A stretch of 64,000 nt of DNA from Pieris napi (taxonomy: Eukaryota > Arthropoda > Insecta > Lepidoptera > Pieridae), in the NCBI RefSeq assembly GCF_905475465.1, contig NC_062259.1, forward strand, positions 4,102,501 through 4,166,500. The letters run 5' to 3'. The notes beneath the pieces were generated by a model that was given only the letters and a program-made list of their open reading frames with translations, ran no database searches and was not told where the DNA came from. Each line of letters opens with the position of its first letter. The stretch's first letter is position 1. Below are positions 34,178 to 47,061 of the stretch, in pieces. The position numbers and the translations under genes were made by a program.

Positions 34178-34351
34178 CCTGCACTCAGTGGAGCTTAAGA
34201 TTTCCACAAGGAACCTAGTTCTGGTCCCGACCTTTACAGTGAGGTCCTGAAGTCGCCGTAGGAAAGTGGGAGGGTCGTCCCCTGTAGGTGTCTCATCCGA
34301 AGAGACCTCCAATGAGACTCGAGTCGTGTCCTTTCCGGCAGCATTGCTTGC
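34178..34351 (-). CDS. giant titin-family protein, exon 3 (end of Ig 1, start of Ig 2)
   Basis: The exon reads 'ASNAAGKDTTRVSLEV', closing the first Ig domain, then a short acidic linker and 'DPPTFLRRLQDLTVKVG', 'TRFLVEILSSTECR', which opens the second Ig. It continues in frame into exon 4 ('VTWYRNE'). The acceptor is atccag and the donor AGG|GTTAGT, phase 0 on both sides. The exon was found from phase and Ig sequence pattern because the frame is only open locally. Confidence 0.85.
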
Positions 34352-34671
34352 CTGGATTTAAAGAGAAAGTATAGGAAAGAAAGACAACGTAAAAGTATGC
34401 TAAGCAAATGTTTTAATACAAATGGCCTAATATGTTTCTTGAACATATTTTTGCGGGTCTTTTTGGACTGGATATAACAACACAATAACTGGAGTTAATT
34501 TGTCGCTACTAACATTTAAATTATTAAAAAAAACTAAAATATTCAAAATATTTGATTGTAAATATAATAAAAATACTACTTAAGTTGATTCCTTATTAAC
34601 TAAAAGACGCGATAAGAAATCATGGTACTAAACAATATTTCTAATGCTCCAGTCTATATCATAAAATATAC

Positions 34672-34786
34672 TTGTAGGGTATAGACGCCACTATCGTCAA
34701 TTTGGGCGGAAGAGACCGTGAGTCGCACTCCACCGGCATCCACTGAAGTCCTGAAGCGGCCATCCAATGTCGCTCCCGCACGACTC
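34672..34786 (-). CDS. giant titin-family protein, exon 2 (middle of Ig 1)
   Basis: The exon encodes 'SRAGATLDGRFRTSVDAGG' and 'VRLTVSSAQIDDSGVYTLQ', i.e. strands C' to F of an Ig domain. The usual cysteine after the D-x-G-x-Y motif is leucine here ('YTLQ'). The acceptor is cttgcag and the donor CAA|GTATAT. It enters in phase 2, completing a tryptophan codon from exon 1, and leaves in phase 0. Confidence 0.83.
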
Positions 34787-35787
34787 CTGCAAGAAAAATG
34801 TCTTATATTTTTTAATAAATATTATAATAAACTCTATTTTTCTCCACTTGCGCAATAACTCATACAGGGAAGGAAATATTAGGAATCAAAACCCAAAAAT
34901 CGATTGAAAGCGACCTTCTTGTCTATAAAGAAAAAAGAAACTGAAATGTCTGCCCTTAGGGCTATCTCTGAAGCTGCTAATAGCTTACTTTATTCTAGTT
35001 TCATTTATAACAAACTAGAAAAAAATAACGTTTTAAGAGATACGTAGACCATACTAAACCATAAAATTGAAATGTGTTTAAGGAAATACAACGCTTGTCA
35101 TCCTAATTTCAAACAGATATAATCCGGCCACCGGAAACAAATTAATTTCCTCATAGATTTCCCGGAGCTATTAAAACTTTAACAACGGAAAGGAATTGTT
35201 TTGTTAACATAAAAACATCAGAGAGATATAAATATTCGGCCTATATACGTCACAACGCAATAGATCTTGCGCAAAGTTTAAATTTATATTCAGAAGCGTA
35301 TCAGCTGGTATGGCACATTCGATAGATCAGTAACATAAAGTATATGTATATCCGAAAAACGCCTCTATTCGCTGCAGGCGTGATAATATAGACACACTTG
35401 CTTGCATTGTGAGAGTGAGAACAATGCACAAATGTATAGTACATCGAGGGGAATCACACCTATTTTAGCAAAATTACGCCGGCTGGGGATTTTATTCTGT
35501 ATTTGATTCTGTATATCCCTAATGGGAAACTCTTGTTACTAAACGTTTTAGATACAAAATAAGTTTAATGGACGACTATGAGTTCAGCTAAAAAACTTGA
35601 AAGAGAAAAATACCATATTAAATGTTGAAAACAATTTTTAATATATATTACATTTTTAATATTAAAACTGGACTGTGAAAAACTGTTCGACGATAAAATT
35701 ATATCGAGAAAAATTCAAATTAAAAATAATGAAGACAGGAAGTCTATTGTAAAAGCGAGGCTAAAATTAAACTCTTGTCGTAAAATG

Positions 35788-35820
35788 ACATTTTATTTAA
35801 CTCAACGTTAAATAAAATGT
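35788..35820. repeat. perfect 14-bp inverted repeat (hairpin)
   Basis: Complementary 14-bp arms (35788-35801 and 35807-35820) flank a 5-base loop in the first intron. Confidence 0.8.
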
Positions 35821-36094
35821 TCATATGCAATTACTTTTGACTTCATTTCAAAGGTTTATTTTAATCAGAATTTTTACAAAGAAACAATCACATACATACT
35901 TTCATAATTATTTTGGTATGCGCAGGTTTTGCTTTGTGACGTCCAATAACGTTTTTATACAATGTTTGTGATCGAACTCTTTGATGATTGAAATATTCAC
36001 ACAATAATCAGATTCAAAATTAAAATATTTTATTAGGGATTTATAGCTCTTTTGAGTATTCCTTATATGGAATTTGTATTCGTTTTTACAACAA

Positions 36095-36700
36095 ACTCCC
36101 GTAATTAGAGAATTATCACTAAATAAATTCAAAGCTCTCGTTGAACCGATTTGGCTGAAAATTGGTGGGGAGGTACCTTACAACCAGGAGAGGGATATAG
36201 CACGGACTTTTTTATCCTGTTTCCGTGGGACGTGTCATAACGGAACGCTTTATCATTATCAGTCAAAACATCAGTCCAGCCGAAGGGGATTTGATAAAAA
36301 ATGGTATAACAAAACGCAACACACGAAAAGCTATACGTAATGTTATCTATGGCTAAGTATGATTGAAAAATTGTCAATTAAAAGTTTTTAAGTTGATCGG
36401 CTGATGTGTCACTTGCCACCCATTATATCTTGTTCCTGTTCACATGTTAAAACAGTTAATTATTGTAATTAAATAAAAAAAGGGACTTATAGTACGCCGC
36501 AAGTGACGTTTATTTCGAGTTTCTGTTAGCTTATTCCGTTTCGATATTATCATTAACAATGCCACGATCAAGACGATCGAATCTTTCTCGACAAAGTCGT
36601 AATGCAATTATATAAATAAAAAAATAAAATTATATATTTTGATTTTTATTTAAGATGTGTGTACCTACAGGACAACGTAAGTCGGGCCCGCTAGTTATCA
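36095..36700 (-). mobile_element. probable non-autonomous Helentron-like element
   Basis: On the minus strand the stretch begins ACTAGCGGGCCCGACTTACG and ends near 'AAATCGGTTCAACGAGAGCT'. That is the layout of the abundant lepidopteran Helentron-like repeats, which begin ACTAGC(N)GGCCC and finish with an 'aaatcggtccag'-type motif. The internal sequence is AT-rich and without a gene. The class is inferred from the end motifs. Confidence 0.45.
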
Positions 36701-38154
36701 ATAAAACAAGCTGAAATGGCTATACAGGTATGGCAAATACAAAGCGGTACTTCGCTTTGATAACAATTCAATAAAATCAATTTCTAACCGTAGTCCGTAT
36801 TTTAATAATACAGGAATTTCATTTGTGTGCATTCGAACAATACAAATATTTATCAGGACCAAATTTCATTATTCACTAGGGATATTACTAAAAACAAATT
36901 TATTTAAGCCCTTTGATGGATTTAATTTGATCTATAGATCTATAGATCTAATTGCGTTTAGGGGTAATATAATACTCGGAAACGTCACAGTATCAAAAGA
37001 TACCTCTGTGCGAATAAAAGGCACATCGCAAAGTATAAAAATTGTATGGAAAATCTATTTCATACATAAAGACATTATTTTTAAACGATTTTGATGTATT
37101 AATGTTTTTATTTACTTATTTTATTAAATATTAAATTTAAAAAGCAAAAGGTTCCAAAACTCCACTTATATTACACTTGGGACTAAAAGAACAAAAGAAT
37201 ATGTGATGGATATTAAGCGTCAGCTACAAACATCGCCTTTGATCTTTATTGTACAAAACTTATTACCTCATCCAGCGTCAAGTTTTAAAAAAAGCTAAAA
37301 TGAACGAGTCAATTTAGGTGCATTTTCCCGTTAGACAACCTACGCATTATAATATTTTAAATTCAGCAAAATACGGATATTGGCTTTCCCGGAATCCAAT
37401 TTGATATGGCCGTTTATTGATTGACACTTTCAGGCGGGGAATGGATAAGCTTAGGTCTACATAATATATTTATAAAATAATAATTGTAGACATTTGGAAA
37501 ATACTTATAATCGCTCAAGAATGGTTGAGGTTACAATTATAGTTCAGTCAAGTATTCGTTTCAACTTCGGTTTTGACACCTCGAAATTTCAGACAAACAA
37601 TGTAAACACGTATTCTATTCGAACGATCCAAGTCGTATTTGTATTGTTATAAAAACGCCCATGAATCGCTTCTAAATATTCCATATAAAATGTATCGTAA
37701 CTTTTCTATCATTTATTAGTCTGTACTAAACGCTATAGAACGTACTACAGTCGGCTTTGGATAGGGTTACGCTGCATTAATAATATCGATCATCATGACA
37801 TCCCCTTTCACGTCACATCAAAGGTGCTCGGATGTAATTATCCTCTATGAACCCCTTGTTTACTATAGTACATTTAGATTAGCCCCAGTCCTTTAATAAT
37901 GAGTACTAAGTGCGTTTTTAAAATCAAAAACTGTACGTGTTGCACACCTCGAAATTATGATGAAAGATAGAAATTTATATAGAAAATTGCGGTACCGCGC
38001 GTTGCGTAGATACATTTTGGTATACCTACGCAATTTTAATGTTCTCTTTATTGATACAGTATTTTTTTTTAGTATTTGGCCGGGTTTTATTGGCTGGGCG
38101 ATAATGAGGCTGTAATTATTGAGACGTTATTTGAGCAAATTTTAATGCTCTTAC

Positions 38155-38580
38155 GAGGGTGTTCCGATAAGTACTTAGCCTACAAAAAAATTAATGTGTT
38201 TTTGTTTTTGGAAAAGTGGCGATTTATTTCTCAACATAATCTCCTTTGAGTTCGATACACTTGACCCTACGATGTTCCAGCTTCTTTAACCCGTCTTCTG
38301 GAGGTCTGTAAAGTAGGTCTCCGTGGTGCCGAGATCTTCTCATTCGACTCTAATTTCTGCCCAGCGAGTGACCTTTTCAAATTTGGAAACAAAAAGATTC
38401 AGCCGTGGCGACGGCGGAGGTTTGCGTCGAATCGGCCCAATGAGCCCTGTGATTGTTTTGTCCTTCTGCAGGTATTCGATGTAGATCAAACCTGTTGAGT
38501 CCCAAAACGGTGGCCGTCACTTTTCCGGCCGATGGGACAGTTTTCGCCTTGTTGGGAGCACGTTCGCCGGGTGAAGTTAA
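38155..38580 (-). mobile_element. internally deleted mariner element
   Basis: The minus strand reads mariner transposase pieces with frame changes: 'PNKAKTVPSAGKVTATVLG', then after a deletion 'TYFTDLQKTGLKKLEHRR' and 'VKCIELKGDYVEK' stop. The central DDD catalytic part is largely missing. The outer end near 38160 (gggtgttccgataagtactt) looks like a mariner terminal repeat. This is a relic without function. Confidence 0.8.
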
Positions 38581-38926
38581 TTTTTTTTATTAATTTCTTA
38601 CATACATGCTTATCAATTAACAAAACAACTTATGCTATTTTGAAATAGTAGTGTGTATATAAATCGTCTGGCATTATTCGATTAGGTAAGTTAAAGTCTT
38701 AGAAATATAAGTGTTGCGTTAGTGTAAAACATTGAATGTACCTAATAAATTGTATCAATGTTGTTTTAACTTAAATGTCAATTAAATTTGTTGGTTAAGC
38801 AAGGAAGAAGCAAGAATGTGTTTACAAAGTAAAATAGCTGTAGCAGCATTGTTAAGGGTTACAAAATGCATTATTAAAATACTCTTATATAATAAAATAA
38901 CTGTTCTATGGCATTAAATATAAATA

Positions 38927-38967
38927 AAACTAAAGATTGTTTGTAGGTTACAAACAATCTTTAGTTT
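38927..38967. repeat. perfect 19-bp inverted repeat (hairpin)
   Basis: Arms 38927-38945 and 38949-38967 are exact reverse complements with a GGT loop. Confidence 0.85.
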
Positions 38968-39037
38968 GATACAATAATAATAAGATACAATGTTAATTAT
39001 AAGCTATAAGAACCGACCAAACAATGCCCGGGCGTTT

Positions 39038-39069
39038 TTACTTAATACAATCAATATTGTATTAAGTAA
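39038..39069. repeat. perfect 14-bp inverted repeat (hairpin)
   Basis: Arms 39038-39051 and 39056-39069 are exact reverse complements with a 4-base loop, 70 bp from the previous hairpin. Confidence 0.8.
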
Positions 39070-39544
39070 TAATGTTCTATCAGATAATGTTTTGTAATGT
39101 GAGTGATGCCGTTTAAAAAAGATATTACGGTACAAAATTAGCGTTGTATAAACAATTATGCAGTCCAAAAGCAGACCTAAACAATCATTTGATTATCTAA
39201 CATCTAAACATCCGAAAATTTTAAATGAATTCATAGTACCGTCGAACTCTCGTAGCGGCCGCCTTATTTACTAGTAATTAATATTTACTAAGACATTCTT
39301 TCCGTGATATATGACCCATGATGTAATTCCACGTACGAATTCACGAACTATTCGCCTAGAAATATTTAATTGTGTACAACGCGTTGATTACATTAATTGA
39401 TAGTTGATACTCAATTTTAAATATAATTGCTCTCTTTGAGAGCACGGACATTGCTCAAATTTAAAAATAATTAGGCTGTCTGATATTCATGTTCAATGAA
39501 ATGAAACGTTTTCTGCATGATAAACCTACGTGTGCCTTCACGTT

Positions 39545-39830
39545 TTATGTTTTTTTATGTTTATAATAGGGGGGCAAACGAGCTTGCGGGACGACCAAAA
39601 AGGGTAGTTTTCGCAGCCCATAGACACCCATATTTAGTGGGTGCGTTGCCGGCCTTTGGAGGAGTACACTCGATTTTTAAACATTTGAAGGTCGTATGTC
39701 TGTGGGAAGACCCCCACCGGGAGTCGATTCCATAGTTTGCTAGTTCGGAAAAGAAAATGCCTTGTGAAACGCACTGTGGAAGACCTCCAACCATCAAGGT
39801 GATGTTGGTGAAATTTAGAGCTCGTACGGC
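39545..39830 (-). mobile_element. degenerate lepidopteran LINE 3' end
   Basis: The block starts with the 'ggggggcaaacgagcttgcg' motif seen at the 3' ends of lepidopteran CR1-like LINEs. It contains 'gggtgcgttgccggcctttg' and 'gtcgattccatagtttgc'. The copies at 31128-31791 and 48225-48486 share the gggcaaacg and gttgccgg words. No intact frame remains. Confidence 0.5.
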
Positions 39831-40380
39831 TCGTACGGTATTGATGGTACTATACGTTTTTAGTTAAATAATAAAAAGGATTTAGGATAATTTCCTAAGT
39901 CACTTATCGTACTCTCTTATAGTTGTTAAGAGACTCTTTAACATTTCTTAATAACATGTAATATAGACAACATCTAAGAGACTGAAGCTCTTAGGCTTGA
40001 TTGACCTTTGTCTGTCTTTGTGACAGGAAACAACGTTATAACTATAACTATTGTTTATCGTAACTATACAAGACCTTATAAAATTATGCAGATACAGAAC
40101 CTGTATATGCTTCATCTATAGCTCGAAAGCTTGAATTTTTTATTGTATACATGCAAAATCCATAGATTATATATTATTATTAAATCCATTATTATTATTA
40201 AACTTCTTAAAATAGCTATGATTTATATTTTTTTTATAAATTTGGTCAGCCGCGGGGAACGCAGATGTTTCTGAAATCATGTTTTAATTGAGCATCAAGT
40301 GCATTAATATGTACGTTTACGAATACAAACATTGCAATTACCTTTTGAATAAGCATTTCAAAATGACATTGTTAGACTAA

Positions 40381-40427
40381 GGTATATATATATAGTTATG
40401 ATATATATATATATATATATATATGTA
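40381..40427. repeat. (TA)n microsatellite
   Basis: Two TA-dinucleotide runs are separated by a short GTTATGA interruption. Confidence 0.9.
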
Positions 40428-40655
40428 CCTTCAGTCTCTAAGCCTAATATATCATATAGTCTAGTATATCATTACTGTGACCGTTGCTTGTGAAATTGAT
40501 ATCATTATGCCACCCCCGAACATCGATAACTCTCCTATACTCTAGTTAACCTATATGCAACTCAGACAGAGTAAATAATGATAACGGAATAAGAGAAAAC
40601 CAATTTTATTATAAGTTTAATATATTAACTGTTTACGTAACTTCTATTGATTAAA

Positions 40656-40928
40656 AAAATAAATAAATCAATGGCGCTACAACCTTTTTAGGTCTGAGCC
40701 ACAAATTTCTGTTTCTGTTTAATGATTATTGATCTAATAGGTGCTTGACGCACGCCCGCGACTTTTTGGGTCTAAGGCAAGCCGGTTTCCTCACAATGTT
40801 TTCCTTCGCCGTTTGATGGAATGTTAAATGCGCACAGAGAAAAAAATTCCATTGGTGCACAGCTGGGGATCGAACCTACTACTCAGGGATGAGAGTCGCA
40901 CGCTGAAGCCACTAGGCCAACACAGCTC
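40656..40928 (-). mobile_element. tRNA-derived SINE, family A, minus orientation
   Basis: Matches the copies at 22757-23051 (inverted) and 25241-25543 (direct) from the AAATAAATAAATCAATGGCG tail to the tRNA-like head (ccactaggccaacacagctc) at 40928. Confidence 0.85.
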
Positions 40929-41654
40929 TTCTAATCATTACTGTTTTTAATAATTGTGGGTTTTAAATGATTTTGTCGCCGTTTCTAATGGAATCTAAAA
41001 AAAATATTTCTACACTTAAAGAAGGCTTTAAACTGTGAAATGACCGTATCCGATTGAAAGCTTATTTTACAAATTCCTCTGATACATACATAACTATTTA
41101 TTCTTACTTCATTTATCGTGATAATTTTCTGGAATTGTAGGCCTATGGAAACTGTCGAGCTAAAATTACGAGCGAGAATATGTTTTCTTCACATTCTTTC
41201 GATCGCTATGTTAGAACCAAAGATCATGTATTACCAAGATTAAGAGTTCAGTGATCCGAGTTTAAATATATTTTAAGTACAGCGCTCGTTATTCGTAAAT
41301 TTATTATCAATTGGCAAAGTTTTTAATAGTTTACGACCGATCTCAATACAATACGGTAAAGCTTGTACATTTTGAAATCTTTATTAGTAGACTGACTTTG
41401 TTGGAATGTTTTCTGTTTTAAACGACTTCAAAAGGAGTTTATCGTTAGATTGACCTGTATGTATGTGATTGGAGTTGGACAATATTCGATGATCTATTTG
41501 GGCTTTTTATAAATACGAGTTTGTGTCCACATCACAAATTAAAAATCATAACGAGATGACCTTTGATTTGAGTCAGGCATCGAACAAGCCATTGAATCAT
41601 CGAAATTATTTCAGACGCATTTTCAGACAGTATTATAATAGTAGGTAATCACTT

Positions 41655-41910
41655 AGGGAGCGTTCAAGTATTACGTAACGAATTTTTTCCTTTTGTAAAA
41701 CGTTACGATGCGGGGCGGGGATTAAATCACGCGTTATTGTTAATATTTTTTTCGACTTACACCACATAATAGTAACTAAAGAGTCACTAGGTGGTCACGA
41801 AACGTTTTACTATACTGGGGTACTGAAAAACGTTACGGCGAGTTACATGGGGGTCAATAATCTCCAAAAATTGCGTTACGTAATACAATTGTGTATTCTC
41901 CCTTAGGAAC
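41655..41910 (+). mobile_element. MITE family C, copy 1
   Basis: The ends GGGAGCGTTCAAGTATTACG and the reverse-complement-like CGTTACGTAATACAATTGTG to TCTCCC form imperfect terminal inverted repeats. TTAG flanks on each side suggest a target duplication. A second copy lies in opposite orientation at 58197-58436 inside the kinase gene. The interior is non-coding. Confidence 0.8.
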
Positions 41911-43043
41911 CTAATAAACGACGTGTGAAACCGCGCGACACAGCCAGTATAATGCGCTGTGTCTTATTCAAAATTCGTTCAAATTTGGGTTAAATATTAG
42001 TTTTAATCAATAGACCAATTAAAAAAGATTATTTTCTCGTAGCAAAGCACTACGTTACGTAACTCGAGAAGAATTTGTATATCAAGCGTCTTTCTTAACC
42101 CTTCCTTTTTGTTTTTGTTAAACTGACTGCATTTTCTCTTAACATTATTATATACCAGATCTGTCGTGAGGTCTCGCAATAATTTGGTCGTAGCGTGATG
42201 AATGTAATATTCCGGTCAGTTGTCCAATTCGATGCAGCCGTTCGGTAGGTGCATTACATTTTATTTATGAGTAGAAATAAATTAATAAAAATTTATAGAC
42301 GGTATCTTTTAATATATATGATTAATTTAGGTGCCGATTGTACCACAATGTCACACAAATCTGTTAGGGAAGCAGAATAGAATTTGTTTCTGTATCACAT
42401 GGACCTTGGCAGGTGTCCAGATAATTTGAGAATTGCGCAAATGGCTACCAAAGCCAAACATGCCTACTATGTATGCACTGATCGTTCAATAAGAATAAGC
42501 AACCATAACTGAAGGTCATCTTCCACACGCCCCATCTTTGTTTTGTTACAAAATATAAACTCCCACATAGCCCCATCTCATAGATTTTCTTTCCTCAGTT
42601 TAACGGAGGACAGAAACGAAATGTAACAGGAATGAATTAAGGAGAAAATAATTTATATAATTACTTTACGGAGGTTTGAAACAAAAATGTTCAATATTTT
42701 TAAAACTGATAATAGGAGCGAGAGTCTTCTATTTTGAAATCAAACCTTGAATGTTTCTACGCGTTTAATAAAGTTTTTGACCAATAATTTTTCCAACATA
42801 TCTAATGAGGTTTATTAATATTTTTTTTAAAGAAAAATTAATCAACAGTTTTGTATATTGTCAATGTCTTGTATAAAAATCGGCGTGTTAATACAAATTG
42901 TTAATACAAAATGGAATCTGTAAACTACTAATTTTATAATCGTCCAATAAAAACTGTTATTTTAGTTGAAGTACCTTCTCAAGAGTAATAATGTATGTAA
43001 TTTTTTGTAAACTATAATTGAAATAAGATTATTCTTCATATAT

Positions 43044-43070
43044 ACGATAAGTTAAAAATTAACTTATCGT
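43044..43070. repeat. perfect 12-bp inverted repeat (hairpin)
   Basis: Arms 43044-43055 and 43059-43070 are exact reverse complements with an AAA loop. Confidence 0.7.
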
Positions 43071-44069
43071 TGTAAACCCAGTCAGCAGAAGGACTTGTAA
43101 TGTTTCGACCGAGTCGAGAGTCGGATGTCAATTAACTAGAACCCTTTCAAAACGCTCAAAAGGATTCACGCAAGAGCACTCGATCGGCTATATTCTAGAT
43201 TGTACCAGGAAATTAGTCTAGAATTCACGTATGACATGACAAACTTAAGCGGATCAGTTCAGTACACATAGACAACGTATAATAATGTAATTATGTCTCT
43301 AAGAGAAGATTTAAGTGGATAGTTAGGGCGAACTATGTCTCTCGTATGTCCAAAGCGTATACATACTAGAAGAGGGAGGGTAAGATTAAGGGATGATACT
43401 CAGAAACGTGACTTAGCGCTAAGTGATACTTTCGTATGTATTAGATTTTGACATTCGTGAATTATAGGAATTTTTCTCTTCCGTATGTCAGAAGCATAAT
43501 ATATGAGGTATACTTAAACGTAGCGTAATGATACGAAAGGGAATGCTTAGGTGGCCACGAAGAAGAGAAAATAATGAATGAGAAGAAGAAGAAAGATGAA
43601 TGAAAAGCGACTTATAAGTAGGATGTATAAGGCAATCTTGGATGATGAAGTCGGGCTGGGCAGGCCGTGTCAGATATACCTGGATTGCACTACCAGCATG
43701 CATGGTTAATATTATATGAAAGTAGACGAAGTAAGAGAGAACCCCTTTCGGGAAGAAGGCGTGAATATGGATAAAATACTAAGCGTAAGAGTAACTCTCT
43801 CTAATCTAATCCTAAAATTTTGTGCCTTACGCAAACTCTACATTGTCAATTTTTTTAGGTAATTTTTAGTGGCCCGATTTTTTCTTCTGTATGATATAGA
43901 ATAATACATTATACAGGGCAATCGTATTAAAAGCGAATCTTGAATGCGAAGATAAATTTTGAAACGCTTGTCTCTGACCTATATTTATGACATTTCAGGG
44001 TGAAAGCGCAACCGTGAAAACAAAATAAAAAATGTAAATAATAAGGTTAAGTTTATTTATCACAAGAAC

Positions 44070-44252
44070 AATGTGGCGTCGTGTGTGGGGGCTGTGAGCG
44101 AATGGGCTTTTCTTTTCTACGGTGAAGAAAAACATCGTGAGGTAACCGACTTAGACCCAAAATATCGACGGCGTGTGTCAGGCGCTGATCACCTACATGC
44201 CTATTTAGAAACAAAATATTATCACGAAACCGTAACAGATATCTGTATCGGT
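44070..44252 (+). mobile_element. partial SINE family A
   Basis: It shares the body of the 22757-23051 SINE (ggtgaagaaaaacatcgtga, cgacggcgtgtgtca, gctgatcacct) but has a decayed tRNA-like head. Small open frames here are artefacts of the SINE. Confidence 0.7.
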
Positions 44253-47061
44253 AGCACTTGCAAACAACGGTTTGGTTAGGTTTTATTTGACTAGTAGTAG
44301 TAGTAGTCGCAAGTATCGACTCTACTATTAGATAATGTCACTGGATCGTTATTGTATATATGAGTGTATTTAAAACAACACATCAATTTACTATCTACCC
44401 ACGAATACATTTCTAAGTATATAAGAACATGTAAATACACGTTTTAAAATAAGTGGACCGTAAATTCAAATGCAATAAATCGCCGAAATTAAATTCGATA
44501 TATTGCTATTTGAATTGAAACGTTTGTCATTTCAACGTTTCAAACTAAATAGTCAGTATTTAATGTACTTATGTTTCATGTTTAATATAAAACGACCGCA
44601 ATTTACACTGAATTGTTTTTGGTTAATTTGACTTAGCAGTGTAAAAGTAATCATGAAGGTTTAATATGTTTGATGTGGCTTTGAAATATAACATGACAGT
44701 AAAAGCAATGTAGCGTCGATATTGTATAACAATGAGAGCCTAGCATAGGTAATTGAGCACCTTCGTTTATACTTTCATACTCTTGAAGTATTAGAACATA
44801 GATAATGGTAAACTATGGTATACCAAATGTAATAATAATATTAACTAATTTAAGGACGATCAGATTTCGCTGGAAATAGCTCGATCGCTGACACTGTAGA
44901 TATGAGAAACAATAACTAGTGATTTTAACATTTTGTTTCAAAGGAGTAAACCAAATCGTCATAAAACCTAAAACTTAAACATTTGTGTTTTCGCCTGAAG
45001 CTCTATTAGCTGTCAAGAAAATGTAAGCGTTTATTAATTCATTCTGCTTTAGGGTTTGCATGTAAATGTGTAGTTCGCACGGGTTCGTATATGGCATGTA
45101 TCCCATTGGACTTAAAAGTATGTTTAAAAACACTTACCAAAGAAAATTCAAACAATTCCGCGATATAATTTACGATAATTGACAAACAATTCATAGAAGA
45201 TTTATTTTAATACAGATACTCTATATACAATATGTTTCAAAGTATTAAATAAAATCGTTAATAGTTTGGCTATGATCTAAAGTGTAACGGCTATTTTTAA
45301 TTATATCACCAAATGCAAATTAATCATGAGCTGTCTTGTCCAGGTGACGGTCACAGCACAATCACTTGCCCAGGGGCTCACGTTATACCTGGTGTATATA
45401 GATGAGTTTGACCGCACCACAGGTTTGCCCGCAGCGTCACCCTTACAACAATTACTGCCCATGGCGGGAGCGCATATCGTTTCGGAGTACGCGATAGTCA
45501 GACGCGGACTGTCTTAAAAGCAAGATATTTTTAATAGAGCGACGCCAGCGCCGCTGTTTTTGTTTATTCTCGAATTTTATTAGTAAGTCACGCGTTTACG
45601 CTACAGATCCAAAATACAAGTATATAAATAAAGTGATAGTGAAGTTAAATTTATACGCGATTATGCACTACTTAAAATAAAATGATGTTTGAAAAGATTT
45701 TTACTTTGATCGCAGTGTCATAGTTTCATAGATCACTACAAGATGGCGCCACATAAATATTCTATAGATCGTCGAAAGATGTCGCTGTAATGCAAAATGG
45801 CTTGTAGTCTCATATTTATTTTTGCTTTAAACTGACATCATTTGGAGCTAATTGAGATCCGATACCATTGAGTTCACATGAAATCAGAAATACAAAAGAA
45901 AATGATAATAAAGGAAAAGAGAATTTCTTGAGTTATCAGAGAAGGACAATTTTCTTTTTAAAAGAAGCAAAAGATTGAAGAATGGTTGTGATTTACTCGC
46001 ACTAGAAAGGAACATTGTGGACAGTGAAACAGTCAACGAGAACGCCAAAGAATACTTGTATATAAATTAATTGTGTGTTACACAGTATTGCTAGACTGAT
46101 GATAGGACAGGGTTAACCTGAGGTTTTCATGGTAATCACAAACATCGTGAGACCGGCAAGTCATGGACCAAAAAGTTATTGCACAGACAACCTACGAGAC
46201 CTTGATCTTCGTTTACAAAATAAATAATTAGTACCAAGCGCCCAATGTGCGCTTAAAGCATCTTAACCTCTATTTGGATTTAAAAAATGTGAGCACTAAA
46301 TGTATTCAAAAATTCATTTATGTCTAATTAATATAAAAATAAGCACGATTATAAACAAAGGTTTAAGGCAAGTAATCAGCTGTCGTAGCCGATCACCTAG
46401 ACAAATATTCACGGAGCTACGCATGACCTTGGAGACTATAGACAACAACATTATTGATTATGATTTCTAAAGACTTGTTGTTTTTGGTAATAATTATTTA
46501 CAATGTAGAATATATGCTTATGTATCGAATACTGTTGTCTGTATAGCCATAGACCAATAAATAATAGCTGATTTGTTTGGCTTCTCCTTCGGACTAGTAA
46601 CAAGTACTGAACGTAACAGCAAGTCGTGTATAAATGGGTGGTATCTTTTATAAAGAGTAAGATTTTCATAAACAACGAAACTAGTCCTGATATCCAACAT
46701 GCAACCTCGATCTAGTTTGAGATGGGATTAAGAATTGTTTAATGATATTACCTTTAATTATTCCATACGAACTGAAAGAGAAGTCTAAAGATTTCAGTAC
46801 TTATATTATATTGGCAACTTTCTGAACAGTGTGTGTGAACACTTATTGACATTTAAGTGTTCTAGAGAATATCTAGTTCTCCTAATGTTATTTAAAGTAA
46901 TATTAAGCGTATGTTAGTGTCAAGTGACTACTGGTCGTCCTAGTCGATATTAATACACACTAAAAACAAACAACGCGAGCCGGTGTGCCGGTTATACGAC
47001 TATACGCTTTATTCTAAACACGCTAAGACGTTGATTGACTTAAGAAGTCATTTCTACTTAC

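Larger units (their letters stand above)
34787..47061. other. 12.3-kb first coding intron
   Basis: A long AT-rich intron holding a Helentron-like piece, a mariner relic, SINE copies, a MITE, a (TA)n run and several perfect short hairpins, each listed separately. I see no further exon that is both in phase and Ig-like. A GC-richer open block at 45320-45510 is the only doubtful spot. Confidence 0.6.

Noticed and set aside
43420..43750. Possible RTE-like retrotransposon remnant
   Set aside because: A few words resemble reverse transcriptase tails, but the match is too weak and too interrupted to support a feature.
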